DNA of 64,000 nucleotides from Rugamonas aquatica (GCF_009380215.1 NZ_WHUG01000003.1:620001-684000); one strand, 5' to 3'. Counted from the first letter of the stretch, positions 8,645 through 18,625 are shown. Numbers and translations: made by a program. Notes: generated by a model not told the origin, from the sequence alone.

Positions 8645-10780
8645 TTGTTGATGAAACGCTGGTCGATGAAACGATATGCTGTACTGCCGCTGGCATTGGC
8701 CGCGGCCTTCGCTGCGCAGGCAGCCACCACCACCAAGTACCTGATCATCGCCGAAAACGGCAAGCAGATCGGCGAGCAGGTGGCCGAGCATCAGGACGAT
8801 GGCCTGACCAAGGTGCGCTTCATCTACAAGAACAACGGCCGCGGCCCGGAGCTCACCGAGCAGTTCCGCATGGGCGCCGATGGCCTGATGACCGAATACA
8901 GCGTCAAGGGTAACTCCACCTTCGGCGCCGTGGTCGACGAGCGCTTCGAACGCAAGGGCGGCCAGGCCGAGTGGAAGTCCACCTCGGAGCAGGGCAAGAA
9001 GGCCGTCAGCGGCCCGGCCGGCTACCTGCCGCTCAACAGCTCCTTTGAAATCGTCTCGGCCTACATCACCGCGCTGGCCGCCGCGCCGGAGCACAAGCTG
9101 GCGCTGCTGCCATCGGGCACGCTGTCGCAGACCGTGCTCGATACGCTGGAAATCAGCAGCGCCACCGGCGCCAAACAAACCGTGCAACTGGTGGCGCAGA
9201 CCGGCGTCGGCCTGTCGCCGGCGTTCTACTGGGCCACCTCCGGTTCCGCGCCACGGCTGTTCGGCGTCATCATCCCCGGCTTCGCCAGCATGCTGGAAGA
9301 CGGCTGGCAGGGCGCCGCCCCGGCGCTGGCCGCGCGTCAGAAGCAGGCCGAGAGCAAGATGCTGGAAAGCCTGGCCGCCAAGCTGCAGCATCCGCTGACC
9401 GGCGTGACCCTGGTGCGCAACGCCCGCGTGTTCGACAGCGACAAGGCCACCGTCGGCGCGCCATCCGACATCTACATGCTGCGCGGCCGCATCACCGCCG
9501 TGGTGCCGGCCGGCTCGCCGTCGCGCGGCGCCGACAACACCATCGACGCCGGCGGCCGCATCGTGCTGCCTGGCCTGTTCGACATGCACGGCCACGTCGA
9601 CCGCTGGTCCGGCGCATTGAACATGTCGACCGGCGTGACCAGCGTGCGCGACATGGGCAACGACAACAAGCAGCTGCAGGCGATGCTGGACGAAACCGCC
9701 GCCGGCAAGCTGCTGGCGCCGCAGGTGGTGCCGGCCGGCTTCCTCGAAGGCGAGAGCCCGTTCAGCGCCAATAACGGCTTCATCGTCAAGGATCTGCAGG
9801 GCGCCAAGGACGCGGTGGACTGGTACGCGCAGCGCGGCTATCCGCAGCTGAAGATCTACAACTCCTTCCCGAAAGCCATCCTGAAGGATACCGTGGCCTA
9901 TGCCCACAGCCGCGGCATGCGCGTGTCCGGCCACATCCCGGCCGGCCTGCGCGCGCAGGAGGCGCTGGACGCCGGCTACGACGAAATCCAGCACATCAAC
10001 CAGGTGCTGCTGAACTTCCTGGTCAAACCGGACACCGAAACCCGCAACCTGAACCGCTTCCTGCTGCCGGCCGAAAAAGTCGCCGACATGGACTTCAAGT
10101 CCAAGCCGTTCAAGGACTTCGTCGCCGGCCTGGCGAAGAAGCAGATCTCGATCGACCCGACCATGTCGGCCTTCGCCTTCATCCAGCAGAAGGACGGCGA
10201 CATCAACCTGCCGTACGCCGCCTTCGCCGCCAACATGCCGCCGGACGTGGCGCGCAGCTTCGCCGTCGGCGCGATGAAGATCGAGGGCGACGCCACGCTC
10301 AAGCGCTACCAGAAGTCCTACGCCAAGATGGTGGAATTCGTCGGCATCATGTACAAGGCCGGCGTGCCCATCGTCGCCGGCACCGACGACATCCCGGGCT
10401 TCACGCTGCATTCGGAACTGGCGCTGCTGGTCAAGGCCGGCCTGACGCCGGCCCAGGCCTTGCAGGTGGCCACCCGCAACGGCGCCCGCTACACCCGCAC
10501 CAGCAATGAGCGCGGCAGCATCGTGGCCGGCAAGCTGGCCGACCTGGTGCTGGTGGACGGCGACCCGACCAGGGATATCGCCGACCTGCGCAAGGTGTCG
10601 GCGGTCATCACGCGCGGTTACGTCATCTATCCGCAGGAGATCGACGCCGCGCTGGGCATCGCACCGTTCGTCAAGGATGCGCCGCAGGCCGCCAGAACCT
10701 CTGCCGTGGCGGAGATCGATGGCGGCGGCAACGACGGCGCGCTGCGCCGCATCGACGCCACCGCCCGCCAGCGCGACTAA
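8645..10780 (+). CDS. Secreted amidohydrolase-superfamily protein
   Basis: A 711-residue protein with a signal peptide (A-L-A-A-A-F-A-A-Q-A). The first 220 residues or so form an extra N-terminal region of unknown fold; the rest is a metal-dependent amidohydrolase barrel. Visible ligands are the D-M-H-G-H motif near 313-317, a conserved Lys in L-K-I-Y-N-S-F, S-G-H-I-P, I-Q-H-I-N and the A-G-T-D-D near the C-terminus. The family includes periplasmic peptidases and imidazolonepropionase-like enzymes; the substrate is unknown. TTG 8645 lies 6 bases after AGGAG (8634-8638); ATG 8651 is an equally possible start. It ends just before the type II secretion operon. Confidence 0.88.
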   Translation: MLMKRWSMKRYAVLPLALAAAFAAQAATTTKYLIIAENGKQIGEQVAEHQDDGLTKVRFIYKNNGRGPELTEQFRMGADGLMTEYSVKGNSTFGAVVDERFERKGGQAEWKSTSEQGKKAVSGPAGYLPLNSSFEIVSAYITALAAAPEHKLALLPSGTLSQTVLDTLEISSATGAKQTVQLVAQTGVGLSPAFYWATSGSAPRLFGVIIPGFASMLEDGWQGAAPALAARQKQAESKMLESLAAKLQHPLTGVTLVRNARVFDSDKATVGAPSDIYMLRGRITAVVPAGSPSRGADNTIDAGGRIVLPGLFDMHGHVDRWSGALNMSTGVTSVRDMGNDNKQLQAMLDETAAGKLLAPQVVPAGFLEGESPFSANNGFIVKDLQGAKDAVDWYAQRGYPQLKIYNSFPKAILKDTVAYAHSRGMRVSGHIPAGLRAQEALDAGYDEIQHINQVLLNFLVKPDTETRNLNRFLLPAEKVADMDFKSKPFKDFVAGLAKKQISIDPTMSAFAFIQQKDGDINLPYAAFAANMPPDVARSFAVGAMKIEGDATLKRYQKSYAKMVEFVGIMYKAGVPIVAGTDDIPGFTLHSELALLVKAGLTPAQALQVATRNGARYTRTSNERGSIVAGKLADLVLVDGDPTRDIADLRKVSAVITRGYVIYPQEIDAALGIAPFVKDAPQAARTSAVAEIDGGGNDGALRRIDATARQRD

Positions 10781-10802
10781 GCCAAGTAAAACGCGGTAAA
10801 AG

Positions 10803-10823
10803 CCGGGCGTGCGGAGCGCCCGG
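10803..10823 (+). terminator. Stem-loop after the amidohydrolase gene
   Basis: CCGGGCG (10803-10809) pairs perfectly with CGCCCGG (10817-10823) around a 7-base loop. It is 22 bases after the amidohydrolase stop and is followed by only two T, so it is a weak terminator or a 3'-end protecting stem. Confidence 0.4.
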
Positions 10824-10889
10824 TTAAGCCCTGGTTAAGCCTCCCGGCGCAAAAATCGTATTGGGGTGTCGCTGGCACCGATTCGGCCT

Positions 10890-10895
10890 TATACT
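10890..10895 (+). promoter_or_regulatory. Possible -10 box of the type II secretion operon
   Basis: TATACT, 28 bases before the gspG start, is a good -10 hexamer in the 143-base gap before the operon. No convincing -35 is present at 16-18 bases, so activation by another factor would be likely. Confidence 0.35.
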
Positions 10896-10923
10896 CTGCA
10901 CTCACTTTAATTTGTTATCGAAT

Positions 10924-11367
10924 ATGAAAAAACTCTCCATCCCCCGTCGCGCCGCGCGCGGCTTTACGCTGATTGAAATTATGGTGGTGGTGGTCATCAT
11001 GGGCGTGCTGGCCGCGCTGGTCGTGCCCAAGCTGCTCAGCCGCACCGGCGAGTCGAAAGTCGCCGCCGCCAAGGTCGATATCGCCACCGTGATGCAGGCG
11101 CTGAAGCTGTACAAACTCGATAACCAGCGCTACCCGACCACCGAGCAGGGCCTGCAGGCGCTGCTGACCAAGCCGACCGCCGGCCCGGCCGCCAACGGCT
11201 GGAAAGCCGGCGGCTACCTGGAAAAAATGCCGAAAGACCCTTGGGGCAATCCATATCAGTTCCTGTCGCCCGGCATCAAGGGCGAGGTCGACGTGTTCTC
11301 CTACGGCGCCGACGGCGCCCCGGGCGGCACCGGCGATGACGCCGACATCGGCTCCTGGGACAACTGA
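10924..11367 (+). CDS. gspG: Type II secretion major pseudopilin GspG
   Basis: Major subunit of the type II secretion pseudopilus. The 147-residue precursor has a basic leader cut after Gly 13 (R-G|F-T-L-I-E), Glu at +5, and a hydrophobic helix. The C-terminal part keeps the family's Y-P-T-T-E-Q-G-L-Q-A-L, D-P-W-G-N-P-Y and the calcium-site region near G-D-D-A-D-I-G-S-W-D. ATG 10924 puts 12 residues before the cleavage glycine; the longer open frame upstream has no pilin leader character. No clear Shine-Dalgarno is visible. First gene of a 12-gene operon. Confidence 0.97.
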   Translation: MKKLSIPRRAARGFTLIEIMVVVVIMGVLAALVVPKLLSRTGESKVAAAKVDIATVMQALKLYKLDNQRYPTTEQGLQALLTKPTAGPAANGWKAGGYLEKMPKDPWGNPYQFLSPGIKGEVDVFSYGADGAPGGTGDDADIGSWDN

Positions 11368-11387
11368 TCGCACGGGGACCACGGCTC

Positions 11388-11855
11388 ATGCGCGCCGGCC
11401 GCGGGCGTGGCTTCACGCTGATCGAACTGCTGGTGGTGATGGTCATCCTGGGCATCACGCTGGGGCTGGTGTCGCTCAATGCGCTGCCGGGCCAGCAGCA
11501 GTTCCTGCGTGAGGATGCGCAGCGCGTCGCGCTGCTGTTGCAACTGGCGCGCGACGAGGCCATCGTGCGCAACCGCCAGATCGCCTTCGAGGCGGGCACG
11601 GACGGCTACCGCTTCCTGATCCGCAACGACAAGCAATGGGACCTGGTGGTGCAGGACGACCTGCTGCGCGAACGCGAATTCAAGCACGCCCCCGTCACGC
11701 TGATGCTGGATCCTCCGCCCAGCGTGCCGTCGGCCAACCTGCGCATCGTCTTCGGCCGCGAGCCGGTCGACAAACCCTTCGTGCTGACCCTCAGCGGCGG
11801 CGACGCCAGCGTCGCCATCCGCGCCGACGGCATCGGCCATTTCACGGTGGACTAG
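11388..11855 (+). CDS. gspH: Type II secretion minor pseudopilin GspH
   Basis: Minor pseudopilin of 155 residues with prepilin cleavage after Gly 8 (R-G|F-T-L-I-E-L-L) and Glu at +5. The region after the helix has the E-D-A-Q-R-V-A-L-L-L-Q-L-A-R-D-E-A pattern of the GspH/FimT family. It lies between gspG and gspI; its TAG stop is directly followed by the gspI ATG. GspH is expected to sit near the tip of the pseudopilus with I, J and K. Confidence 0.93.
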   Translation: MRAGRGRGFTLIELLVVMVILGITLGLVSLNALPGQQQFLREDAQRVALLLQLARDEAIVRNRQIAFEAGTDGYRFLIRNDKQWDLVVQDDLLREREFKHAPVTLMLDPPPSVPSANLRIVFGREPVDKPFVLTLSGGDASVAIRADGIGHFTVD

Positions 11856-12227
11856 ATGCGCACATCCCGACAACGCGGCTTTACCTTGCTGGAAGTGCTG
11901 GTGGCGCTGGTCATCGTCGGCACCGCGCTGGGCGCGTCGCTGCGCGCGGTCGGCAGCCTGGCGTCCAACAGCAGCGGTTTGCGCAGCGCCATGATGGCCA
12001 CCTGGTCGGCCGAGAACCGGCTGGTGCAGCTGCGCCTGACGCGCCAGTTCCCGGCGGTCGGCAAGCAGACCTTCGAATGCCCGCAGGGCGACATGAAGCT
12101 GATGTGCGAAGAGGAAGTGATCGCCAGCCCCAACCCGCGCTTCCGCCGGGTGGAGGTCAGCGTCTACGACCAGGCCGCGCCGGAGCGCCGCATCATCAAG
12201 CTGGTCCAACTGGTACTGAATCAATGA
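11856..12227 (+). CDS. gspI: Type II secretion minor pseudopilin GspI
   Basis: Minor pseudopilin of 123 residues. Leader M-R-T-S-R-Q-R-G is cut before F-T-L-L-E-V-L-V-A-L, with Glu at +5. The W-S-A-E-N-R-L-x-Q-L-R-L segment is typical of GspI, which starts the I-J-K tip complex. It begins on the base after the gspH stop and overlaps gspJ by four bases (ATGA), so translation is probably coupled. Confidence 0.94.
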   Translation: MRTSRQRGFTLLEVLVALVIVGTALGASLRAVGSLASNSSGLRSAMMATWSAENRLVQLRLTRQFPAVGKQTFECPQGDMKLMCEEEVIASPNPRFRRVEVSVYDQAAPERRIIKLVQLVLNQ

Positions 12228-12847
12228 CGCGCCGCTTGCACCGATGGCGCCGCGCACGCGGCTTCACGCTGATCGAACTGCTGGTGGCGATTTCCATCCT
12301 CGCCATCGTCGCGGTGCTGGGCTGGCGCGGATTGGACGGCATCATCCGCTCACGCGGTGCGCTGACCGCGCAGATGGAGCAGACGCGCGGCCTGCAACTG
12401 GCCTTCGCGCAGCTGCAAAGCGACAGCGCCAACCTGGCGCCGCAATCGCTGATCGGCACCCGCCCGCTGCTGCGCGCCGAAGACAACCGCATCACGCTGA
12501 TGCGCGTGGTGCTGGCCGAGAACGACGCCACGCGCTTGCAGGTGGTGTCCTACCGCGTGCGCGACGGCGTGCTGACGCGGCGCGAATCGGCCGGCACGCG
12601 CGACCTGGCGCAGCTGGACGCGCTGTGGGAAGCGGCCAACAGCGATATCGATCCGGCCGCCAGCGTGGCGTTGCAGTCGGGCGTGCAGCGTATGGTGATG
12701 CGCTTCTGGACGAACCAGGGCTGGGTGCAGGCAGCCGGAGTGATGGCGACACCGGCCGCCGGTGCGCCCAGCGGCCTTGAGGTGTCGATGGTGCTCGACG
12801 GTCAGGAAGTGCCGATGACGAAATCCTTCCTGCTGGGGGCGCTGTGA
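12224..12847 (+). CDS. gspJ: Type II secretion minor pseudopilin GspJ
   Basis: Minor pseudopilin of 207 residues, prepilin cleavage after Gly 13 (R-G|F-T-L-I-E-L-L-V-A), Glu at +5. The body shows the GspJ pattern G-W-R-G-L-D-G-I-x-R and D-L-A-Q-L-D-A-L-W. ATG 12224 overlaps the gspI stop in ATGA, which decides the start; the open frame extends far upstream only as an overlap of gspH-I. It ends overlapping gspK. Confidence 0.95.
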   Translation: MTRRLHRWRRARGFTLIELLVAISILAIVAVLGWRGLDGIIRSRGALTAQMEQTRGLQLAFAQLQSDSANLAPQSLIGTRPLLRAEDNRITLMRVVLAENDATRLQVVSYRVRDGVLTRRESAGTRDLAQLDALWEAANSDIDPAASVALQSGVQRMVMRFWTNQGWVQAAGVMATPAAGAPSGLEVSMVLDGQEVPMTKSFLLGAL

Positions 12848-13773
12848 TGCGGCGGCGCCAGGGTGGCGTGGCCGTCGTCACGGCGCTGCTTCTGACGACG
12901 CTGGCGGTGACGATTGTCGCCAGCCTGTTCTGGCAGCAGCAGGTGCAGGTGCGCTCGATGGAGAACCAGCGCTTGCAGCTGCAAACCCGCTGGATCGTGC
13001 GCGGCGCGCTGGATTTGAGCCGGCTGGTGCTGTTCCAGGACTATATCGACACGCAGAATCAGGCGTACACGCAGCTGGGCGGTATCTGGGCCATGCCGCT
13101 GGAAGAAACGCGGCTGGACGACTACATCGAACGCGAACGCGCCGAGGCGGAAAATTTCAACGCCACCCTGTCCGGCAGGATGATAGACGCGCAGTCGCGT
13201 TACAATCTTGCCAATTTGGCTGACAAGGGGCAGCCGACGCCGAGGGAAGTGATGCTGTTCGAACGCCTGCTGACCAATCTGCGGCTCGATTCATCGCTGG
13301 CGCAGGCGGTGGCCAGGCAGGTGGCGGATGCGCAGCCGCAGCAGCTGGGGCAGCAGAGCGTGCCGGCGAAGGTGATTGGCCTGATGCGGGTCGAAGACTT
13401 GCTGGCGGTGAGCGGCTTTACGCCGCAAACGATAGAGAAGCTGCGCGACTTCGTCATCGTCCTGCCCAAGCGCACGAAGTTGAACGCGAATACCGTGTCG
13501 GCCGAGTTGATGTCGGCGATGATGGACAAGATGTCGATGTCGGATGCGGCGGCGATAGTGAACACGCGCAAGCGCGCCTACTACCGCGATAAGCCGACCT
13601 TCGATACGAGTCTGCCGGCCGGGGTGACGGCATTGACGGATTACGACGTCAATAGCAACTTCTTCCTGGCCTACAGCCGGGTGAGGCTGGACCGCGCGGC
13701 GCTGGACACGCAGTCGCTGCTGGAGCGGGCGGGGAACGGCATCACGTCGGTGGTTTGGATACGGGAAAACTAG
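12847..13773 (+). CDS. gspK: Type II secretion minor pseudopilin GspK
   Basis: Largest minor pseudopilin, 308 residues. The short basic leader ends in G-G before V-A-V-V-T-A-L-L-L; as usual for GspK the +5 Glu is absent, which fits its place at the tip. Later motifs include D-A-Q-S-R-Y-N-L-A-N-L near 115-125 and the helix-hairpin-helix-like V-E-D-L-L-x-V-x-G-F-T region. ATG 12847 overlaps the gspJ stop by one base; GTG 12844 just before it is an alternative. Confidence 0.95.
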   Translation: MRRRQGGVAVVTALLLTTLAVTIVASLFWQQQVQVRSMENQRLQLQTRWIVRGALDLSRLVLFQDYIDTQNQAYTQLGGIWAMPLEETRLDDYIERERAEAENFNATLSGRMIDAQSRYNLANLADKGQPTPREVMLFERLLTNLRLDSSLAQAVARQVADAQPQQLGQQSVPAKVIGLMRVEDLLAVSGFTPQTIEKLRDFVIVLPKRTKLNANTVSAELMSAMMDKMSMSDAAAIVNTRKRAYYRDKPTFDTSLPAGVTALTDYDVNSNFFLAYSRVRLDRAALDTQSLLERAGNGITSVVWIREN

Positions 13774-13800
13774 AACAGCTATGAACGAAAGCGAGACCCT

Positions 13801-15051
13801 TTGACTACACTACTTATCCGCTATCCGGCCAAGGCCAGCGTCGACAGCGGCGCGGCCCAGACCTGCCCGTTCGCGCTGGTGGGCGATGGCGGCAATCTGC
13901 TGCAACAGGGCGCCTCCGCGCTGGGTAACCTGGCGGACCTGGTGGCCTCGTCGCGGCGCGTGGTGCTGCTGCTGGCCGCCGCCGACGTCACCCTGCTGCG
14001 CGTGGTGGCGCCGCCCTTGTCGGCCGCGCGCCTGAAGGCCGCGCTGCCGGCGCTGGTGGAAGAACAGGTGCTGGGCGACCCGGCCGACTGCGTGCTGGCG
14101 GCCGGCGCTGCCGACGCCGAAGGCGGCCGCACGGTGGCGGTGGTGCAGCGCAGCTGGATCGAGGTGCTGGTCAAGGCGCTGCTGGCGCAGGGCGCGCACA
14201 ACGTCTCGGTGCTGCCGGCGCAACTGTGCCTGCCGTTCCAGCCGGGCTCCGTCTCGGCCGCGCTGAGCACCGGCGACAGCGGTTTCGAACTGATACTGCG
14301 CCAGTCGCAGACCATGGGCCTGGGCCTGACGCTGCCGGCGCAACCGCAGGCCGCGTTGCAGACGCTGCGGGCGATGGCGGGCGACGAGCCGGTCACGCTG
14401 TACCTGGCGCCGGCGCAGATGGCGCAGTTCGCGCCGCTGGTGGCCGGCATCGAAGCTGGACATGGAATCACACTGATGGAAGACCACTGGGCGCACTGGG
14501 TGGCCGCCTCGCGCACGGCGGGGCTGGACCTGGCGCCGGCGCTGGGCGCCAGCGGCGCCAACGCGCGCCAGTGGCAGCGCTGGCGCTGGCCGCTGCGCAT
14601 CGCCGTGCTGGCGCTGCTGGTCAATGTGGCGGGCCTGAACATCGAATGGCTGCGCCTCAAGCGCGAGGCCTCCGCCATCAGCCTGTCGATGCTGCAGACC
14701 TTCAAGGCCGCCTATCCGAAAGAGGCGGTGATACTCGACCCGGCCGCGCAGATGCGCAAGAATATCTCGCTTGCCAAGGCCGACGGCGGCCAGCCGTCGG
14801 CCGATGAATTCACCGCGCTGAGCGCCGCCTTCGGCGAAGCGCTGGGCGTGTTGCCGCGCAAGGACATCATCGCCACGCTGGAGTATCGCGAGCGCGCACT
14901 GCAGATCAAGGTCAAGCCCAACACCGTCGACGCGGGCACGCTGGCGCAGCTGCGCACCGCGCTGGCGGCGCGCAAGCTGGACCTGTCGGAAGCGACGCCA
15001 GGCACCTGGCAAATACGTCCGCTGAACGGCGCGGGCGGAGGAAAATCATGA
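13801..15051 (+). CDS. gspL: Type II secretion inner-membrane protein GspL
   Basis: Bitopic protein linking the GspE ATPase to the inner membrane. 416 residues: a cytoplasmic actin-like domain (about 1-255), one membrane segment (about 263-285) and a periplasmic ferredoxin-like domain. The start is TTG at 13801; an ATG at 13782 gives only a 7-codon frame (ending at TGA 13803-13805) overlapping it, and no in-frame ATG lies nearby. The rare start and poor Shine-Dalgarno may keep the level low, as GspL is needed in small amounts. It overlaps gspM by four bases. Confidence 0.93.
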   Translation: MTTLLIRYPAKASVDSGAAQTCPFALVGDGGNLLQQGASALGNLADLVASSRRVVLLLAAADVTLLRVVAPPLSAARLKAALPALVEEQVLGDPADCVLAAGAADAEGGRTVAVVQRSWIEVLVKALLAQGAHNVSVLPAQLCLPFQPGSVSAALSTGDSGFELILRQSQTMGLGLTLPAQPQAALQTLRAMAGDEPVTLYLAPAQMAQFAPLVAGIEAGHGITLMEDHWAHWVAASRTAGLDLAPALGASGANARQWQRWRWPLRIAVLALLVNVAGLNIEWLRLKREASAISLSMLQTFKAAYPKEAVILDPAAQMRKNISLAKADGGQPSADEFTALSAAFGEALGVLPRKDIIATLEYRERALQIKVKPNTVDAGTLAQLRTALAARKLDLSEATPGTWQIRPLNGAGGGKS

Positions 15052-15566
15052 ACAAGCTGACCCAAACGCTACAAGACTATCGCGGCCGCGCCTCGGCCTT
15101 CTGGATCGAACGCACGGAGCAGGAGCGCAAGTTCCTCGGCGTCGGCGGCGCCGTGCTGGGCGTGGCGCTGTTTTATTCGCTGCTGATCGCACCGGCGCTG
15201 GACGGCGGCGCCAAGCTGCGCAAGTCGCTGCCGGAACTGCGCCAGCAGGCGGCCGAGTTGCAGGCGCTGGGACTGGAAGCGGCCGCGCTGCGCGGCCAGA
15301 ACACCATCGCCCCGGCGCCGATGACGCGCGAGATGCTCAACGCCGGCCTGACCGCGCGCGGCTTGACGGCGCAATCGGTGGCTGTCACCGGCGAATACGC
15401 CAAGCTGCAGCTGAACGGCGTGCCCTTCCCGGGCCTGATCGCCTGGCTGGACGCGATCCGCACCGAAAGCCGCATCGCCGTGTCGGAAGCGAACATCAGC
15501 GCGCAGGATACCGCCGGCATGGTCAACGCCACGCTGACGCTGCGTCAGAATGCGGGCGGCCAATGA
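15048..15566 (+). CDS. gspM: Type II secretion inner-membrane protein GspM
   Basis: 172-residue bitopic protein: short cytoplasmic part, one membrane segment (about 30-52), then a periplasmic coiled and ferredoxin-like domain. It pairs with GspL in the inner-membrane platform. The E-R-x-x-L-x-x-G early motif is seen as E-R-K-F-L-G-V-G. ATG 15048 lies in ATGA with the gspL stop and is preceded by GGAGG, so coupling and a strong ribosome site both support it. Confidence 0.93.
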   Translation: MNKLTQTLQDYRGRASAFWIERTEQERKFLGVGGAVLGVALFYSLLIAPALDGGAKLRKSLPELRQQAAELQALGLEAAALRGQNTIAPAPMTREMLNAGLTARGLTAQSVAVTGEYAKLQLNGVPFPGLIAWLDAIRTESRIAVSEANISAQDTAGMVNATLTLRQNAGGQ

Positions 15567-15582
15567 TGCAAAAAGGCTGTCC

Positions 15583-16356
15583 ATGAAGCGCGCCGTGCTA
15601 TGGTTGCTGACCATCGCGCTGAGCGTGGCCCTGACGCTGGCGGTGTTCTTCCCGGCGACGTGGCTGGGCTCACTGGTGGAGCAGCGCACGGGCGGCCGTT
15701 TGACGCTGGGAGACGCGCAAGGTACGCTGTGGCGCGGCTCGGCCTTTATCGGCGGCGCCGCCAGCGGCAACAGCCCGGTGACGCCGCTGCTGCCGGGCCG
15801 TTTCAGCTGGAAGATTTCGCCGCTGGCGCTGATCGGCATGGTCGATCTGCAGCTGGAGAACAGCGAAGCGCTGGCGCAGCCGCTGACCTTCAAGGGCAGC
15901 TGGTCGCAATGGCAGCTCAGTCCATCGGCGCTGCTGCTGCCGGCCGAGGGCCTGGCCGGACTGGGCGCGCCGCTGAACACCGTGGCGCCCAGCGGCACGA
16001 TGCGGCTGTCGTGGACCGCGCTGGAAGTGGCGCTGGTCGACCGCCAGGCGGCCATCAACGGCCGCACCACGCTGGAGATGACGGACATGGCTTCGCGGCT
16101 GTCGTCCCTGCGTCCGCTGGGCAGCTACACGCTGGCGCTGGACTGGCACGGCCAGTCGGCGGCGCTGACGCTGAATTCCGCCAAGGGCCCGCTGTTGTTG
16201 AGCGGGACCGGCACACTGAATAACGGCCGCCTGCAGTTTTCCGGGCAGGCCGAGGCAGCAAAAGGATTTGAGGAGCAGCTGGCCAATCTGTTGAATTTGC
16301 TGGGCCAGCGCAAACCGAATAGTGACCGCAACATCATCGCTTTAGAGTTCCACTAA
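15583..16356 (+). CDS. gspN: Type II secretion protein GspN
   Basis: 257-residue inner-membrane protein with one N-terminal membrane segment (about 4-22) and a periplasmic beta-rich domain that matches the GspN family in the A-T-W-L-x-x-x-V-E-Q-R-T-G-G-R-L-x-L start and the T-L-W-R-G-S-A motif near 44-50. GspN is present in only some type II systems and is not essential in all. ATG 15583 is chosen because it begins M-K-R directly before the membrane helix; the open frame upstream overlaps gspM. Confidence 0.92.
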   Translation: MKRAVLWLLTIALSVALTLAVFFPATWLGSLVEQRTGGRLTLGDAQGTLWRGSAFIGGAASGNSPVTPLLPGRFSWKISPLALIGMVDLQLENSEALAQPLTFKGSWSQWQLSPSALLLPAEGLAGLGAPLNTVAPSGTMRLSWTALEVALVDRQAAINGRTTLEMTDMASRLSSLRPLGSYTLALDWHGQSAALTLNSAKGPLLLSGTGTLNNGRLQFSGQAEAAKGFEEQLANLLNLLGQRKPNSDRNIIALEFH

Positions 16357-16377
16357 GTTCAGATAAAAGTTCAGACA

Positions 16378-18624
16378 ATGAAAAAACAGTCCGTGAGCAA
16401 ATCCAATCTTCCCGCGCTGCGCCGCCTGAGCGCGGGCGCGATGCTGTGCTGCGCTACCGTCGCGCCGGTCGTTACGCCGTTGCTGGCCATGCTGCCGCTT
16501 GCTGCCCACGCCGCGGCCGACGACGCCGCGCTGAACTTCGTCGGCGCCGACATCGAATCGGTGATCAAGGCGGTCGGCCACTACACCAACATCACCTTCG
16601 TCATCGACCCGCGCGTCAAAGGCACGCTGACGGTGGTGTCGGAGAAGCCCGTCACCAAGTCGCAAGCCTTCGGCCTGCTCACTTCCGCGCTGCGCCTGCA
16701 GGGTTATGCGGTGGTCAGCGGCGACGGCTACGCCAAGGTGGTGCCGGAAGCGGACGCCAAGCTGCAGGCCGGGCCGACCCAGGTCGGCGCCAGCCAGGCT
16801 TCGGCCAAGGGCGACCAGATCGTCAGCCAGATCTTCCACCTGAATTATGAGTCGGCGGCCAACGTGGTGACGGTGCTGCGTCCCCTGATCTCGCCGAACA
16901 ACACCATCAACGCCAACCCGGGCAACAACACCGTGGTCGTCACCGACTACGCCGACAACGTCAAGCGCCTGGCCAAGATCGTCGCCGCGCTGGATGCGCC
17001 GGCCGTCGCCGACCTCGATGTGATCCCGGTGCGCTACGCCATCGCCAGCGACCTGGCGGCCATGGTCAACAAACTGATGGACTCCGGCGCCGGCGCCGGC
17101 GACGCGGGCAAGGTCAGCGTGCTGGCCGATCCGCGCACCAATTCGCTGGTGCTGCGGGCGCCGTCGGCGGCGCGCTCCAACCTGGCCAAGTCGCTGATCG
17201 CCAAGCTCGATCAGCCGACCCAGGAACTGGGCAACGTCCACGTGGTCTACCTGAAGAACGCGGAAGCGGCCAAGCTGGCGCAGACGCTGCGCTCGGTGGT
17301 GTCCGGCGACACCTCGGCGCCCAACGCCACGGGCGTCAGCGGCGGTGGCCAGGGCGGCCAGACCCAGGGCCAGAACCAGGGCGGACAAAGCAGCAACACC
17401 GGCGGCTTCGGCGGCAACAGCAGCGGCGCCGGCAGCAGCAGCGGCCCGACCAATCCGCTGTTGACCGGCTCCAGCCAGACGCCGGGTGGCGGCGGCGGCA
17501 CGGCCGGCTACATCCAGGCCGATTCCACCACCAACACCCTGATTATCACCGCGCCGGAATCGGTGTACCGCAACCTGCGCGCCGTGATCGACATGCTGGA
17601 CGTGCGCCGCGCGCAGGTCTACATCGAATCGCTGATCGTCGAAGTCTCGTCCGACAAGGCGTCCGAATTCGGCGTGCAGTGGGTCGGCGCGACCGGCAAC
17701 GAGAACAGCACCTACCGCGTCGGCGGCCTGCAGTCGTATTCGTCCGGCGGCAACAACATCGGCACGCTGGCGACCCAGCTGCTCAACAAGTCCACCGCCA
17801 GCACCAGCGGACCGGCGCTGCCGGGCGCGGGCCTGACCATCGGCGTGTTCAAGCAGGTCGCGGGCGGCCTGGGACTGGGCGCGCTGGCGCGCTCGCTGGA
17901 ATCGGACGGCAACGCCAACGTGCTGTCGACGCCTAACATGATTACGCTCGATAACGAGCTGGCCACCATCTCGGTCGGCCAGAACGTGCCGGTGCTGACC
18001 GGCCAGTTCACCACCACCTCCGGCACCAACAACAATCCGTTCCAGACCATCGACCGCAAGGAAGTGGGCCTGACGCTGAAAGTGCGTCCGCAGATTTCCG
18101 AAGGCGGCACGGTCAAGCTGGCGATTTATCACGAGACTTCCAGCGTCGACAAGACCACGCTGACGGCGACCGCCGGCATCACCATCAACAAGCGCGTGAT
18201 CGAGAACAACGTCATCGCCGACGATGGCCAGATCATCGTGCTGGGTGGCCTGATCGAAGACACCGAAGGCGATGGCGTGAACAAGGTGCGCGGCCTGGGC
18301 GACATTCCGGTGCTGGGCAATCTGTTCAAGTACCAGACCCGCAGCCGCAAGAAGACCAATCTGATGGTGTTCCTGCGCCCCGTGGTGATCCGCAACAAGG
18401 AGCAGAGCACCTCGCTGGCGACCGACCGCTACGACTACATGCGCGCGCAGCAGGACGCGATCCAGCCGCCGGAGAGCATCCTGGTCAAGGACTATGGCCA
18501 GCCGACGCTGCCGGCGCTGAAGGATGGCGCGCCGGTGGGCGGCGTGACGTTGGCGCGTCCTCTGCCGCCTGCGCCGATCCCTGCGCGCGAGCCTGGCGCC
18601 GCCGAACCAGCCAAGCAGCAGTGA
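16378..18624 (+). CDS. gspD: Type II secretion outer-membrane secretin GspD
   Basis: Forms the 15-fold outer-membrane channel. 748 residues: a signal sequence ending near A-H-A-A-A (about 45), the N0-N3 periplasmic domains (about 50-420), and the C-terminal secretin barrel (about 440-680) with V-x-V-P-V-L-T-G-like and V-G-L-T-L-K-V-x-P motifs. A Gly/Gln/Ser-rich insertion lies in the N3 loop at about 320-376. The Pro-rich tail may be the pilotin-binding or S-domain region; no gspS is in this window. It follows gspN by 21 bases. Confidence 0.97.
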   Translation: MKKQSVSKSNLPALRRLSAGAMLCCATVAPVVTPLLAMLPLAAHAAADDAALNFVGADIESVIKAVGHYTNITFVIDPRVKGTLTVVSEKPVTKSQAFGLLTSALRLQGYAVVSGDGYAKVVPEADAKLQAGPTQVGASQASAKGDQIVSQIFHLNYESAANVVTVLRPLISPNNTINANPGNNTVVVTDYADNVKRLAKIVAALDAPAVADLDVIPVRYAIASDLAAMVNKLMDSGAGAGDAGKVSVLADPRTNSLVLRAPSAARSNLAKSLIAKLDQPTQELGNVHVVYLKNAEAAKLAQTLRSVVSGDTSAPNATGVSGGGQGGQTQGQNQGGQSSNTGGFGGNSSGAGSSSGPTNPLLTGSSQTPGGGGGTAGYIQADSTTNTLIITAPESVYRNLRAVIDMLDVRRAQVYIESLIVEVSSDKASEFGVQWVGATGNENSTYRVGGLQSYSSGGNNIGTLATQLLNKSTASTSGPALPGAGLTIGVFKQVAGGLGLGALARSLESDGNANVLSTPNMITLDNELATISVGQNVPVLTGQFTTTSGTNNNPFQTIDRKEVGLTLKVRPQISEGGTVKLAIYHETSSVDKTTLTATAGITINKRVIENNVIADDGQIIVLGGLIEDTEGDGVNKVRGLGDIPVLGNLFKYQTRSRKKTNLMVFLRPVVIRNKEQSTSLATDRYDYMRAQQDAIQPPESILVKDYGQPTLPALKDGAPVGGVTLARPLPPAPIPAREPGAAEPAKQQ

Positions 18625-18625
18625 T

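Noticed and set aside
7835-10411. 858-codon open frame on the minus strand
   Set aside because: It is antisense to moeB and the amidohydrolase, is rich in Arg/His/Gln as expected for a shadow of GC-rich codons, and has no recognisable domain.
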